Of a stretch of 64,000 bases of DNA, positions 52,942 to 61,731 are shown in pieces. The stretch lies in assembly GCA_050256425.1 (NCBI GenBank), contig JBBWVW010000182.1, forward strand, positions 3,534 through 67,533. Direction: 5' to 3'. Position 1 is the first letter of the stretch. Each line of letters opens with the position of its first letter. This DNA is from UBA868 sp050256425 (lineage in GTDB: Bacteria > Pseudomonadota > Gammaproteobacteria > Arenicellales > UBA868). Under the pieces are notes generated by a model that worked only from the letters and a program-made list of their open reading frames with translations, had not been told where the DNA came from and made no database searches. Made by a program: the position numbers and the translations under genes.

Positions 52942-53853
52942 ATGCTAAATCGTTATCAAAAATTGACAGCACGCCTAGATGATGGCGAGTTGATTCTTAT
53001 TGATGGTGCGACAGGCACCGAGATTGAACGCCGCGGGGTACCCCAGCTCGATAATGCCTGGAACGGCGGCGGCGCCTTGAGCCACCCGGACATTGTGCGC
53101 GAAGTGCACCAGGACTATATCGGTGCCGGAGCGCAAATCATTATCAGCAATACGTTCGCCACATGCCGCCACGCCCTGTGCGACGCGGGCGTGGCGGAAC
53201 ACTTTGAAGCCCTGAACAGACGCGGCGTCGAGCTGGCCGTTGAGGCGAGGGAGCGCTCAGCAAACCCGGATATCGTCGTTGCCGGAGGCATCTCTTACTG
53301 GAGCTGGACTGGCGACAAGCCCAGACTCAATACGCTCAATGGCAGTATTACAGAACAGGCGAAGATAATGAAAGAAGCCGGGGCTGATCTGCTCATGCTC
53401 GAGATGATGATCGACATCGATCGGATGTGTGTCACTCTTGATGGGGCGCTGACCACTGGCCTGCCAGTCTGGGTCGGGATCACCTGCACGATCGACGATC
53501 AAGGAACAGTTTGCCTGAGAAATGGAGAGCCCCTCTCGCAGGCGTTGGATGCGCTGAAAAGCTATGAGATACCGCTGATCAGCATCATGCACACAGAAGT
53601 CGATCTGATCAGTGACTGCTTGAGCGCATTAAAGAACGACTGGGACGGATGGACCGGGATATATGCCCATAGTCAGGGTGACAAAAGCCGCAAACGCAGC
53701 AAACACGAGTGGGTTTTCGATGGCGTGATATCACCCAACGCCTACCGCGATGTGGCAGAGCAATGGCGCGCGCAAGGCATCAATATGCTGGGATGCTGCT
53801 GTGGCCTCGGTGTAGAACATATCAAGGTGCTCAACCGATATCTGACCGCCTGA
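52942..53853 (+). CDS. Homocysteine S-methyltransferase family protein
   Basis: A 303-residue TIM-barrel methyltransferase: LIDGATGTEIERRGV at residues 18-32 and the zinc-binding cysteines in the C-terminal GCCCG (about residue 287) with an earlier Cys in the barrel. It transfers a methyl from S-methylmethionine, betaine or DMSP-type donors to homocysteine to make methionine. Operonic with the preceding PhyH gene and near dmdA, it may use a sulfonium or betaine methyl donor; no donor is proven. Confidence 0.85.
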   Translation: MLNRYQKLTARLDDGELILIDGATGTEIERRGVPQLDNAWNGGGALSHPDIVREVHQDYIGAGAQIIISNTFATCRHALCDAGVAEHFEALNRRGVELAVEARERSANPDIVVAGGISYWSWTGDKPRLNTLNGSITEQAKIMKEAGADLLMLEMMIDIDRMCVTLDGALTTGLPVWVGITCTIDDQGTVCLRNGEPLSQALDALKSYEIPLISIMHTEVDLISDCLSALKNDWDGWTGIYAHSQGDKSRKRSKHEWVFDGVISPNAYRDVAEQWRAQGINMLGCCCGLGVEHIKVLNRYLTA

Positions 53854-54282
53854 TCAGCCGGTCTCAGCGACAAGACCGGCCGCTTCAACCCCGCCCAGGG
53901 CCGCTGCCTCGTCGTTATCTGAAGCATCCCCCGAGATGCCGACCGCGCCCAACAATTCCCCTGATCCATTACGCAAAAGCAGGCCACCGGGTACCGGTAC
54001 CATATCGCCCCCGGCAAGCCCGTTCATAGCCTGAATGAAGTAAGCCTGCTGTTCTGCCCGGTTCATCAGGGCGCGGGTTCCCATGCCAAGTTGGATTGCC
54101 GCATTCGCCTTGCCGTGTGCAATTCTGGCCCGCATCGCGCTAACGCCATCCTCGGATGCCGCTACGACGAGCGAACCCCGATCATCGAGGACAGCCACGC
54201 TGACGGGCTTTAATTCCAGATCACGGGCTTTAGCTAGAGCGCCGTCGACAACTGCTCTGGCCTGTTCCAATGTAATCGACAT
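53854..54282 (-). CDS. GlcG/HbpS-family (heme-degrading-type) protein
   Basis: A 142-residue GlcG/HbpS-like protein. The ATG at 54280-54282 has AGGAGA upstream, so an open frame extending farther is ignored. The AVLDDRGSLVVAASEDG stretch, the helices LEQARAVVDGALA and GVSAMRARIAHGKANAA, and the LLLRNGSGELLGAVGISGD strand identify the family. Members are of uncertain function; some bind heme. It is the last gene of the amide-use run. Confidence 0.82.
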   Translation of the reverse strand: MSITLEQARAVVDGALAKARDLELKPVSVAVLDDRGSLVVAASEDGVSAMRARIAHGKANAAIQLGMGTRALMNRAEQQAYFIQAMNGLAGGDMVPVPGGLLLRNGSGELLGAVGISGDASDNDEAAALGGVEAAGLVAETG

Positions 54283-54331
54283 ACGTTGTCTCCTGCAAAA
54301 ATAAAAACGAAACTCCTTGAGTCCTGGTGTT

Positions 54332-55438
54332 TTATCCCGATGCCGCCAAAAGCGCTTTGGGCAACGCTCGGGCAAAAAGCTCAAGATCTTGCGGGTGCCC
54401 CACAGAAACCCGGATACAGCGATTAAGAGGTGCGATGCCCGGCATTCGCACAAAGACGCCTTGCTCGATCAGATTCTTAAGGACCTTCGTCGCAAAATTA
54501 CCATCGCGACCACAGTCAATGGCCACAAAGTTGGCAGCAGATGGCAACGCATGGAGGCGATTAGCTGATGCGATCTGATAAAGCTGCTCACGGGCTTTGG
54601 CGACTTTACCGAGAACCTGATCCAGATAATCCTGATCTGCAAGTGCCGCAAGGCATGCGGCTTGCGCAACACAACCAACTCCGAAATGATTGCGGATCTT
54701 ATTGAATTCATTGATCAGCGCGGCTTCACCAATCACATAGCCGACACGAATGCCTGCCAGACCATAGGCTTTAGAAAAAGTACGAAAACGCAGCACACGA
54801 GAATCAGACGTGTTTATCACCGGTAACGTACCTTGGGGAGCAAATTCGCCATAGGCCTCATCCAGCACCAGCAGCGATTTTTCCGGTACCCTTTCGATCA
54901 TAGACTCGATATCACTGGCATTCCACCAGGAGCCCATGGGATTATCCGGGTTGGCGATATAAATCAACTTGGGTTGGTGAGCCACGGCCGCCTCGATCAG
55001 TGCATCAATATCCTCGCAGTCGTCACGGTAAGGAACCGTCACCAGTTCTCCACCGTATCCTGTGACATGGAAATTAAATGTCGGGTACGCCCCTGTCGAT
55101 GTCACTACCTTATCGTCTGGGCCGACAAATAACCGCACCAGGTAACCAAAAAGGCCGTCGATACCCTCCCCCACCATGATGTGGGCAGGGTCAACACCAT
55201 GATGGACTGCAATTGCGTGGCGAAGATCAAAAAACTCGGGGTCGCCGTATTTCCAGGCCTGTACACCGGCATCGGCGATCGCCTTTATTACCCGCGATGA
55301 GGGTCCAAAGACGTTCTCGTTGGCACCTATACGAGCACCAAATTCCTTGCCAAACGCGCGCTCCTGCGCCTCGGGTCCGACAAACGGAACCGTTGCAGGT
55401 AATCCCTTTGCGAGGGGAGTGACTTCGTACTCAGTCAT
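54332..55438 (-). CDS. Class I/II aminotransferase, histidinol-phosphate aminotransferase-like
   Basis: A 368-residue fold-type I PLP enzyme of the HisC group: ANPDNPMGSW, LDEAYGEF and FSKAYGLAGIRVGY, where the Lys of SKAYG binds PLP. HisC-type enzymes also aminate or deaminate aromatic and other amino acids. Surrounded by an amidase, PhzF-like protein and peptide transporter rather than his biosynthetic genes, so a catabolic amino-acid aminotransferase is likelier. Confidence 0.85.
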   Translation of the reverse strand: MTEYEVTPLAKGLPATVPFVGPEAQERAFGKEFGARIGANENVFGPSSRVIKAIADAGVQAWKYGDPEFFDLRHAIAVHHGVDPAHIMVGEGIDGLFGYLVRLFVGPDDKVVTSTGAYPTFNFHVTGYGGELVTVPYRDDCEDIDALIEAAVAHQPKLIYIANPDNPMGSWWNASDIESMIERVPEKSLLVLDEAYGEFAPQGTLPVINTSDSRVLRFRTFSKAYGLAGIRVGYVIGEAALINEFNKIRNHFGVGCVAQAACLAALADQDYLDQVLGKVAKAREQLYQIASANRLHALPSAANFVAIDCGRDGNFATKVLKNLIEQGVFVRMPGIAPLNRCIRVSVGHPQDLELFARALPKALLAASG

Positions 55439-55526
55439 CGTCCGATTGTGTCATAGCGGTGAAAAAAAGCACAACCTGGCCCGTGTCCATCCGTTGTTTC
55501 TTGATTGCTGATTCAAAAAGAGACAG

Positions 55527-56438
55527 CTAAGCAAAAAATTGCCCACTCACCACCTTAGTCGCAACCCCACCAACCCACAGGTCAGTCGGAGTTTTGCCAT
55601 CCAGCGTCATTCTTGTAGTCACCACGCTGGGCCTGTCCATCTCATAACCTTGTTCGCTGGTGACAGTGCGGTATTTTCCATCAGAGCATTCCAGAAGATC
55701 ATGGCGCACAAGATAGCAGGACAAAGCTCTGTTGGTGGTTCCGGCCGCCGGCACCTCTGGGGTGCCCACCCGAGGTGCAAATTCGCGACAGTGCACGGTG
55801 CTGTCAGGATGCACCGTCTGCTGGGAAAAAAGTAAAACTGTATCAATATGGCGCTGCGCACAGAACTCATGTATCCGTTCAAAATCAGGTGTGACTGCCC
55901 TGATATCGTCCAAACTCTTTAGTGGAACCACCAGGTGCGAAAAATCCGATACGGTGTATTCAACCGGAAGCGAATAGTCCATTGCTTGTAAGCTGACCCC
56001 AAAGAACACTTTGAATTGATCAGGCGTCAGCGAGGCCGGCTCAAATACGGCGGGCGCCAGCTCGAGCATCACCTCGATACGACTATCCGATCGATGAGTG
56101 ACTTCGACCACTGCCGAACTCGCAGGCGTATGCAGATGAACCTTGTTTGTTTGCCCGGACGACACTTCAAGGTGGCCACGCTCAACCAGGCCTGTCATCA
56201 GTCCCAGCGTGCCGTGTCCACACATCGGGTACTCCTGGGCGGTTGAAAAAAATCGCACGTGAACATCACTCCCCTCAACGCGGATGACAAAACAGGTTGC
56301 CGGTGCGCCCACCTCCCGGGCTATTTGTTGCATCTGCGAGGTTGAGAGCTTTGCTCCATCGTAAACGATACCCGCATGACTGCCGCCAAATGGATTTTCC
56401 GTAAAAGCACTGAAAAGATCAAATTCGTAAGCGCTCAT
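55527..56438 (-). CDS. PhzF-family isomerase
   Basis: A 303-residue PhzF-fold protein starting MSAYEFDLFSAF. The NPFGGSHAGIV, the catalytic Glu region REVGAPATCF, the QEYPMCGHGTLG motif and the C-terminal GGVATKVVSGQF are typical. PhzF is a diaminopimelate-epimerase-like isomerase; many relatives have unknown or trans-homoaconitate-like substrates. The ATG at 56436-56438 begins 16 bases after the amidase stop, so the two are coupled. A longer upstream frame overlaps the amidase and is not used. Confidence 0.86.
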   Translation of the reverse strand: MSAYEFDLFSAFTENPFGGSHAGIVYDGAKLSTSQMQQIAREVGAPATCFVIRVEGSDVHVRFFSTAQEYPMCGHGTLGLMTGLVERGHLEVSSGQTNKVHLHTPASSAVVEVTHRSDSRIEVMLELAPAVFEPASLTPDQFKVFFGVSLQAMDYSLPVEYTVSDFSHLVVPLKSLDDIRAVTPDFERIHEFCAQRHIDTVLLFSQQTVHPDSTVHCREFAPRVGTPEVPAAGTTNRALSCYLVRHDLLECSDGKYRTVTSEQGYEMDRPSVVTTRMTLDGKTPTDLWVGGVATKVVSGQFFA

Positions 56439-56454
56439 AACAGCGACCTCAAAC

Positions 56455-57870
56455 TCAGATACGCCTGTGCCAGGGGCTGGCAATCTCGAACTCTCGCGCC
56501 AGGCGCAACAGCGTTTTCTCCTGGCCCAATCTGGCACCGATCTGAATGCCGATGGGAAGCCCCTCTTCGCTCTTCGCCAATGGCACAGAAGCCGCTGGTG
56601 CCCCGGTGGCATTAAAAAGAGGGGTAAACGGAATTTCATTCAACAACGCATTGAGATAATTCATCCAGTCGTCCATGGCCATACTGATCTCGTTCAATTT
56701 CAGAGGTGCGTGAGCCAGCGTTGGTGTCAGCAACACATCATAGTCATCAAAGAAATCGGCAAGATCGCGGGCTGCACGTTGAATACATTCGATGGCTTGT
56801 GTATACCGCACAGCGCTACACCTGCGCCCTGCTTCGGCGCACGCCAGCGTCACAGGCTCAAACAAGGACTCCGGGTCTTTGGCATTATTTTTCAATAACA
56901 CGGCTTGAACTGCATTAGCGATATTGGCAGAAAACAACACATCGAAGGCGTCACGCAGCGAAGCGCCATCCACGGATGGCATCGCCTCTTCAACCTTGCA
57001 ACCCAATGACTGGCAAAGAAGGCCCGCATCTGTCACGGCTTGCTTACACTGTGAATCGATATCTTCTCCTGCGAAGCCATCAGCACAAAGGCCCACTCTG
57101 AGATCCGGCAGATCGCCTTCAAGGGATTCCAGAAACGTTCCACTTACCTCTGGCGCACTGTAGACAGCACCAGGCATCGGCCCGTGCGTCACATCCAGTA
57201 GAACTGCCGAATCTCGCACGCTGTGGGTTATGGCATGGGCCACACTGAAACCCGCCAAACCCTCTGCCTTGTCATGCCCAAGCGGTACCCGGGCCCGGGT
57301 AGGTTTGAGGCCAAACAAACCGCAGTTGCTCGCTGGAATCCGGATAGATCCCCCGCTGTCAGTGGCGTGGGCCGCGGGAAGCATACCGCTAGCTACCGCG
57401 CAGGCCGAGCCTCCGCTTGACCCTCCTGCTGAACGGGAGTGGTCAAAAGGATTGACCGTGGGCCCAAACAGCATGGGGGACGTGCAGATATTCAGCCCAA
57501 ATTCCGGGGTATTGGTTTTCCCCAGAATCACGAGGCCAGCCGCCTTTAAGCGCGAGATCAACAGTCCATCTTTAGTGGGAATGGTTTTTGCAAAAGCGGC
57601 ACTGCCGTTAGTCGCAGGAAGGCCGGCAAGCACGGTGTTCAGATCCTTAACCAGATAGGGAACCCCGGTTAAGGGTCCGGCGGGGAGTCCTTGAGCGATG
57701 CTGTCTCGGGCCGTATCAAAACACTGGGCGATCACAGCATTAAGCTTTGGATTGAGCGACTCGATTCGGTTAATCGTAGTCTCAATAAGCTCGGAAGGGG
57801 TGAGCTCTTTTTTTGCGATCAACCCGGCGAGGCCTATCGCGTCATATCGATCGTACTCTTCCCCGATCAC
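56455..57870 (-). CDS. Amidase (amidase-signature family)
   Basis: A 471-residue Ser-cisSer-Lys amidase. The catalytic Lys is in VPYLVKDLN (about residue 74), the glycine-rich SAGGSSGGSACAVASG and the nucleophile segment ATDSGGSIRIPAS follow. It hydrolyses carboxamides in the cytoplasm. Its ATG lies 24 bases after the transporter ATPase stop, so it likely acts on material imported by that transporter. Confidence 0.9.
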   Translation of the reverse strand: MIGEEYDRYDAIGLAGLIAKKELTPSELIETTINRIESLNPKLNAVIAQCFDTARDSIAQGLPAGPLTGVPYLVKDLNTVLAGLPATNGSAAFAKTIPTKDGLLISRLKAAGLVILGKTNTPEFGLNICTSPMLFGPTVNPFDHSRSAGGSSGGSACAVASGMLPAAHATDSGGSIRIPASNCGLFGLKPTRARVPLGHDKAEGLAGFSVAHAITHSVRDSAVLLDVTHGPMPGAVYSAPEVSGTFLESLEGDLPDLRVGLCADGFAGEDIDSQCKQAVTDAGLLCQSLGCKVEEAMPSVDGASLRDAFDVLFSANIANAVQAVLLKNNAKDPESLFEPVTLACAEAGRRCSAVRYTQAIECIQRAARDLADFFDDYDVLLTPTLAHAPLKLNEISMAMDDWMNYLNALLNEIPFTPLFNATGAPAASVPLAKSEEGLPIGIQIGARLGQEKTLLRLAREFEIASPWHRRI

Positions 57871-57894
57871 GAGAATCCCCCATACAATTTAGCC

Positions 57895-59709
57895 TTACTG
57901 CGCGAACTCCGCCTCGCTGAGATGACACTCGATGGCATGACCGCCGCTCAACATTCTTACCGGCGGGATCTCCTGATCGCAGGTATCCTTTATCGCCCGC
58001 GGACAACGATCAAAAAATGGGCAGCCTTTATCCGTCAGTGTTACCACACGATCAATGCCGGCCTGCGCCTCCTGGGTCTGCATGGTTTCTTCAAGCCAGC
58101 CGACACGCAACTCAGGAACTGAGCTGATGAGGAGACGTGTATAGGGATGATATGGCGGAGCGAGCACGGCATCTGTGGTGCCCTTTTCCACCACGCGACC
58201 CGCGTACAGCACGATGATTTCATCGGCAAAGGATGCCACTGTCGAAAGGTCATGACTGATAAAAACAAAGGACACGCCGGTCTGCTTGCGCAACTTCTTG
58301 AGCAATTCAATGACATTCGCGCCAACGATGGAATCCAGTGCCGAGATAACCTCGTCACAAAGCAGTACTTCCGGCGATGCCGCCAATGCCCTGGCGAGGT
58401 TGATTCGCTGCTTCTGGCCACCTGAGAGCTCCTCGGGATATCGCCCAGCAAATTCCTGCGGTAGTTCGACGATCTGTAGCAGTTCGCCGACCCGTCGACG
58501 TTTTTCTTTTCCTTTAAGGCCAAGGTAGAACTCGAGCGGGCGACCCAGGATATGATCTATTCGCTGGCGTGGGTTAAGCGCGGTATCCGCCATCTGGAAA
58601 ACGAACTGCACTTTCTGCAGCTCGCTGCGACTTCGCTGCTGCAGAGTGGGTTTAAGTTTCTTGCCGTCCAGCAGAACTTCTCCCTGCGCTGCGGGCAAAA
58701 GCCCGGCCATGACCCGGGCCAGGGTGGATTTTCCACAGCCCGATTCACCAATCACCCCCACACTGTGGCCCCGCTCTATGGAGACATTCACATCCCGAAG
58801 CACTGTTATCGCAGGCTTTCCGTCTTTGACTTTACCGTACCCGGCAACAAGGTCTTTTACTTCGAGCGCAGGCGCCGCACGGTGATGTTCCCCACTGGTT
58901 TCGTCGCCCTGACCCGCTGCGGGTGGTGGTCGAACAGCATGCATCAGGCGACGGGTGTAATCGTGCCCCGGATGGCTCACAACCTGCTCTGCGCTGCCAT
59001 ACTCCTGCGTTTCGCCCGCGTATAACACCACAATATGGTCCGCGATCTGGGCGACCACCGAAAGGTCATGCGTCACATAAATAGCGGCAGAGCCTTCTTG
59101 TTTAATTACTGACTTGAAGGCTTTTAATACCTCGATCTGCGTCGTGACATCCAGTGCAGTGGTCGGCTCGTCCAGCACCAGAAGCTCTGGCTTGCCACAC
59201 AGCGCCGTTGCCGCCATCAGACGTTGCAGTTGTCCGCCGGATACCTGGTGGGGATAACGCTTACCCAATCGATCAGGATCTGGTAGTTCCAGAGCCCGAT
59301 AGAGAAAGTCAGCTCGCTCGTTGGCCTGCTTCTGGGTCAGGATGCCATGCAACACACAAGTTTCAGTGACCTGCTCGCCAATCGTCAGAGCCGGATTGAA
59401 TGTCGCAGCGGCACTTTGGGCAAGGTAGGCGACCCGCTGACCCCGCAGACCTCGTAATTGATCCGCACTCATGGTGATGACGTCTTCGCCTTCAAGGCGC
59501 ACTTCACCGCCGACAAATTCCAGCCCGGGCTTGGTATAACCAAGCGCTGATAAGGCAATGGTTGTTTTGCCTGAACCTGACTCCCCAATCAGGGCTACCA
59601 CCTCGCCACGGGTCACATTAAAACTGACGCCCTTGACGATCGGCGTCAACTCATCATCGTCATTGCGAGCGCTGATGCGAAGGTCATCGACCTCAAGCAA
59701 AACACTCAT
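57895..59709 (-). CDS. Dipeptide/oligopeptide-type ABC transporter, fused double ATPase
   Basis: A 604-residue protein made of two ATPase domains in one chain (DppD plus DppF equivalents). The first has Walker A GESGSGKTT at about residue 38, the second GESGCGKST at about 318; LSGG signatures occur as VSGGQLQRL and LSGGQKQRI. Each domain is followed by the oligopeptide-type C-terminal extension, ending in the cysteine-rich CPFFDRCP. It shares four bases with the permease gene. It powers the importer encoded by the next genes. Confidence 0.92.
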   Translation of the reverse strand: MSVLLEVDDLRISARNDDDELTPIVKGVSFNVTRGEVVALIGESGSGKTTIALSALGYTKPGLEFVGGEVRLEGEDVITMSADQLRGLRGQRVAYLAQSAAATFNPALTIGEQVTETCVLHGILTQKQANERADFLYRALELPDPDRLGKRYPHQVSGGQLQRLMAATALCGKPELLVLDEPTTALDVTTQIEVLKAFKSVIKQEGSAAIYVTHDLSVVAQIADHIVVLYAGETQEYGSAEQVVSHPGHDYTRRLMHAVRPPPAAGQGDETSGEHHRAAPALEVKDLVAGYGKVKDGKPAITVLRDVNVSIERGHSVGVIGESGCGKSTLARVMAGLLPAAQGEVLLDGKKLKPTLQQRSRSELQKVQFVFQMADTALNPRQRIDHILGRPLEFYLGLKGKEKRRRVGELLQIVELPQEFAGRYPEELSGGQKQRINLARALAASPEVLLCDEVISALDSIVGANVIELLKKLRKQTGVSFVFISHDLSTVASFADEIIVLYAGRVVEKGTTDAVLAPPYHPYTRLLISSVPELRVGWLEETMQTQEAQAGIDRVVTLTDKGCPFFDRCPRAIKDTCDQEIPPVRMLSGGHAIECHLSEAEFAQ

Positions 59710-60647
59710 GAGATCATTCTCTTGGCCAGTTTGCCACCTGAGTGTGCGGAGATATCATCCACAATCATGTTGATGGAGATGGTCAGCGTCGCAATCGCCA
59801 GTGCCGGCAGCAGCGGGGCGAGCGAGCCATAAATCAACCCCGGCAGATTCTCCTTCACCATGCTGCCCCAGTCCGACGCCGGCGGTTGCACACCTAGCCC
59901 TAAGAAACTCAAGGACGAGATAAACAGGATCACCCAGACGAAACGCAGACCAAAATCGGTTGCCAGCGGCATAGTAATGTTAGGCAAAATCTCCCGAGTA
60001 ATAATCCACCATAAGCCTTCGCCACGTACCCGTGCTGCCTCCACGAAATCACTGACCATGACTTCCTGTCCCAGTGATCGGGCGATACGAAAAACGCTGG
60101 TGGCATAAATAACGCCCGTGATCAGTATCAGCCACGGTATGGTGGGACTATTCAGCGCCGCAATTATCACAAGAGCAAACATGATCGAGGGAATAGCCAG
60201 TAACGCATCATTCACTCGACTCAACGCCATATCCGTAAACCTGCTTCCCACTGCCGACGCAATGCCCAGGGTAACTCCTAGCAGATAAGCCAGAAGCGTT
60301 GCGATGAAAGAAATACCAATCGTCGTTCTTGCGCCAAACAATATTCGCGACAAGGTGTCACGCCCCAGATAATCACTGCCCAGCAACACAATCTTGCTGG
60401 GCGGCTGAAAATCCGTATCCGGATACATCTCGTCGCTGCCCGGCACGACGAATAACTCTTCGTCGAGGATATCGGCCTCGTGATAGGGGGCTATCGTGGG
60501 CCCTATGACCACGATAACCGCCCAGAAAATTACCACCCCTATGCCAATCTTCCCCGGCAGACTGAGCTTTACCTTACGCTTAGGGGGCGCATCGGGCAGT
60601 TCATCAAATTGCGTTACTGAACTTGTATCTTGCGATGTATCAGACAT
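59706..60647 (-). CDS. Peptide-type ABC transporter permease (DppC-like)
   Basis: A 313-residue permease with an N-terminal cytosolic segment, an early membrane span (GKIGIGVVIFWAVIVVIGPTI), and the coupling loop region VEAARVRGEGLWWIITREILPN (about residues 215-236). Family of the smaller DppC/OppC subunits. It starts 14 bases after the DppB-like stop and overlaps the ATPase gene by ATGA. Confidence 0.9.
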   Translation of the reverse strand: MSDTSQDTSSVTQFDELPDAPPKRKVKLSLPGKIGIGVVIFWAVIVVIGPTIAPYHEADILDEELFVVPGSDEMYPDTDFQPPSKIVLLGSDYLGRDTLSRILFGARTTIGISFIATLLAYLLGVTLGIASAVGSRFTDMALSRVNDALLAIPSIMFALVIIAALNSPTIPWLILITGVIYATSVFRIARSLGQEVMVSDFVEAARVRGEGLWWIITREILPNITMPLATDFGLRFVWVILFISSLSFLGLGVQPPASDWGSMVKENLPGLIYGSLAPLLPALAIATLTISINMIVDDISAHSGGKLAKRMIS

Positions 60648-60661
60648 ATCCTGGCAACCTC

Positions 60662-61627
60662 TTACTTCGGGTGACGCAATCTTGGGTTAGAGAGAATCGT
60701 CGCCATGTCAGCGATGAAGATCAGCACGATATAAGTGGCACAAAAGATCATTGCACACGCCTGCACCAGCGGCATATCCCGCAAAAGCACGGCCTCTATC
60801 ATGAGTTTTGCAAGGCCGGGGTAGGAAAAAATCTGTTCTACTATCACAACGCCGCCCACGAGCCAGGCAAGATTCAGAGCAATCACGTTAACGATCGGGC
60901 CTATCGCGTTAAACAAAGCATGGCGCAGAATGATCTTTCTACGGGGCACCCCTTTGAGAATCGCCATCTCGATATAGGGCGAACTCATGACATTAAGTAC
61001 GGTTGCCCGGGTCATCCTGATGATCTGCGAGGAGACCAGAATGACCAAGGTCAGTATCGGCATTGCCAAGGTCTTTATCAGCACCCAGCCTGATTCATTT
61101 CCCCTGAGATAAACAATCGCTGGAAGCCAACCCAGCGAGACTGCAAATATCAGCACCAGGGTTGTCGCAACCAGAAAATCCGGCACCGAGATCAGATTAA
61201 GCGTTGTGAAGGTGATCGTGCGATCCAGCTTGGTGCCTGGATGCATCGCAGCAATCAAGCCCAGGAACAGCGAGATTGGTATCGCGATCACTGCAACCAG
61301 GATTGTCAGGCGACCCGTGTTGTAGATCCGTGGTTCGAGCATCTCGACGATCGGCGTGCCCAGACCCGCCCCTAGGCCTGCCTTGGAGATCCCAAGGTCA
61401 CCCATCATGACGTTCTGCAACCAGACAAGGTATTGCTCAACCACGGGCTTATCAAGCCCCAGTTTGGCGCGCAGCGCAGCGGTACTTTCAGGCGTTGCTG
61501 TCTGCCCCAGAATAATCTGGGCTATATCACCCGGGAGCAGGTTCGTGCCGATAAAAATCAGCACAGAGACCACCCAGAGGGTGACCAGACTTATCCCGGA
61601 TCGACCCAGTAAGGCGCGCCAGAGCAT
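60662..61627 (-). CDS. Peptide-type ABC transporter permease (DppB-like)
   Basis: A 321-residue permease of the DppB/OppB group: an initial span, a long extracytoplasmic part with LPGDIAQIILGQTATPES, and the coupling loop GVPRRKIILRHALFNAI (about residue 225). Separated from the binding-protein gene by a strong hairpin, which should lower its expression relative to that protein. Confidence 0.9.
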   Translation of the reverse strand: MLWRALLGRSGISLVTLWVVSVLIFIGTNLLPGDIAQIILGQTATPESTAALRAKLGLDKPVVEQYLVWLQNVMMGDLGISKAGLGAGLGTPIVEMLEPRIYNTGRLTILVAVIAIPISLFLGLIAAMHPGTKLDRTITFTTLNLISVPDFLVATTLVLIFAVSLGWLPAIVYLRGNESGWVLIKTLAMPILTLVILVSSQIIRMTRATVLNVMSSPYIEMAILKGVPRRKIILRHALFNAIGPIVNVIALNLAWLVGGVVIVEQIFSYPGLAKLMIEAVLLRDMPLVQACAMIFCATYIVLIFIADMATILSNPRLRHPK

Positions 61628-61667
61628 ATTTAATTAAAGATTTTTGGCTGAGGGGAGAGCCCGAAAC

Positions 61668-61701
61668 AAAGGGGTTCGCACGTTGCCGTGCGAACCCCTT
61701 T
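61668..61701 (-). terminator. Strong terminator/attenuator after the binding-protein gene
   Basis: A perfect 15-base stem (AAAGGGGTTCGCACG with its complement) and a 4-base loop; in the minus direction it ends in CCCCTTTGTTT. It lies between the binding-protein gene and the first permease gene. Confidence 0.85.
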
Positions 61702-61731
61702 CATAGACCACTTAATAGCGAATAGCCAGCC

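Noticed and set aside
54332..55438. Biosynthetic hisC
   Set aside because: No other his biosynthesis gene lies nearby and the gene sits in an amide-use operon; only family resemblance supports it.
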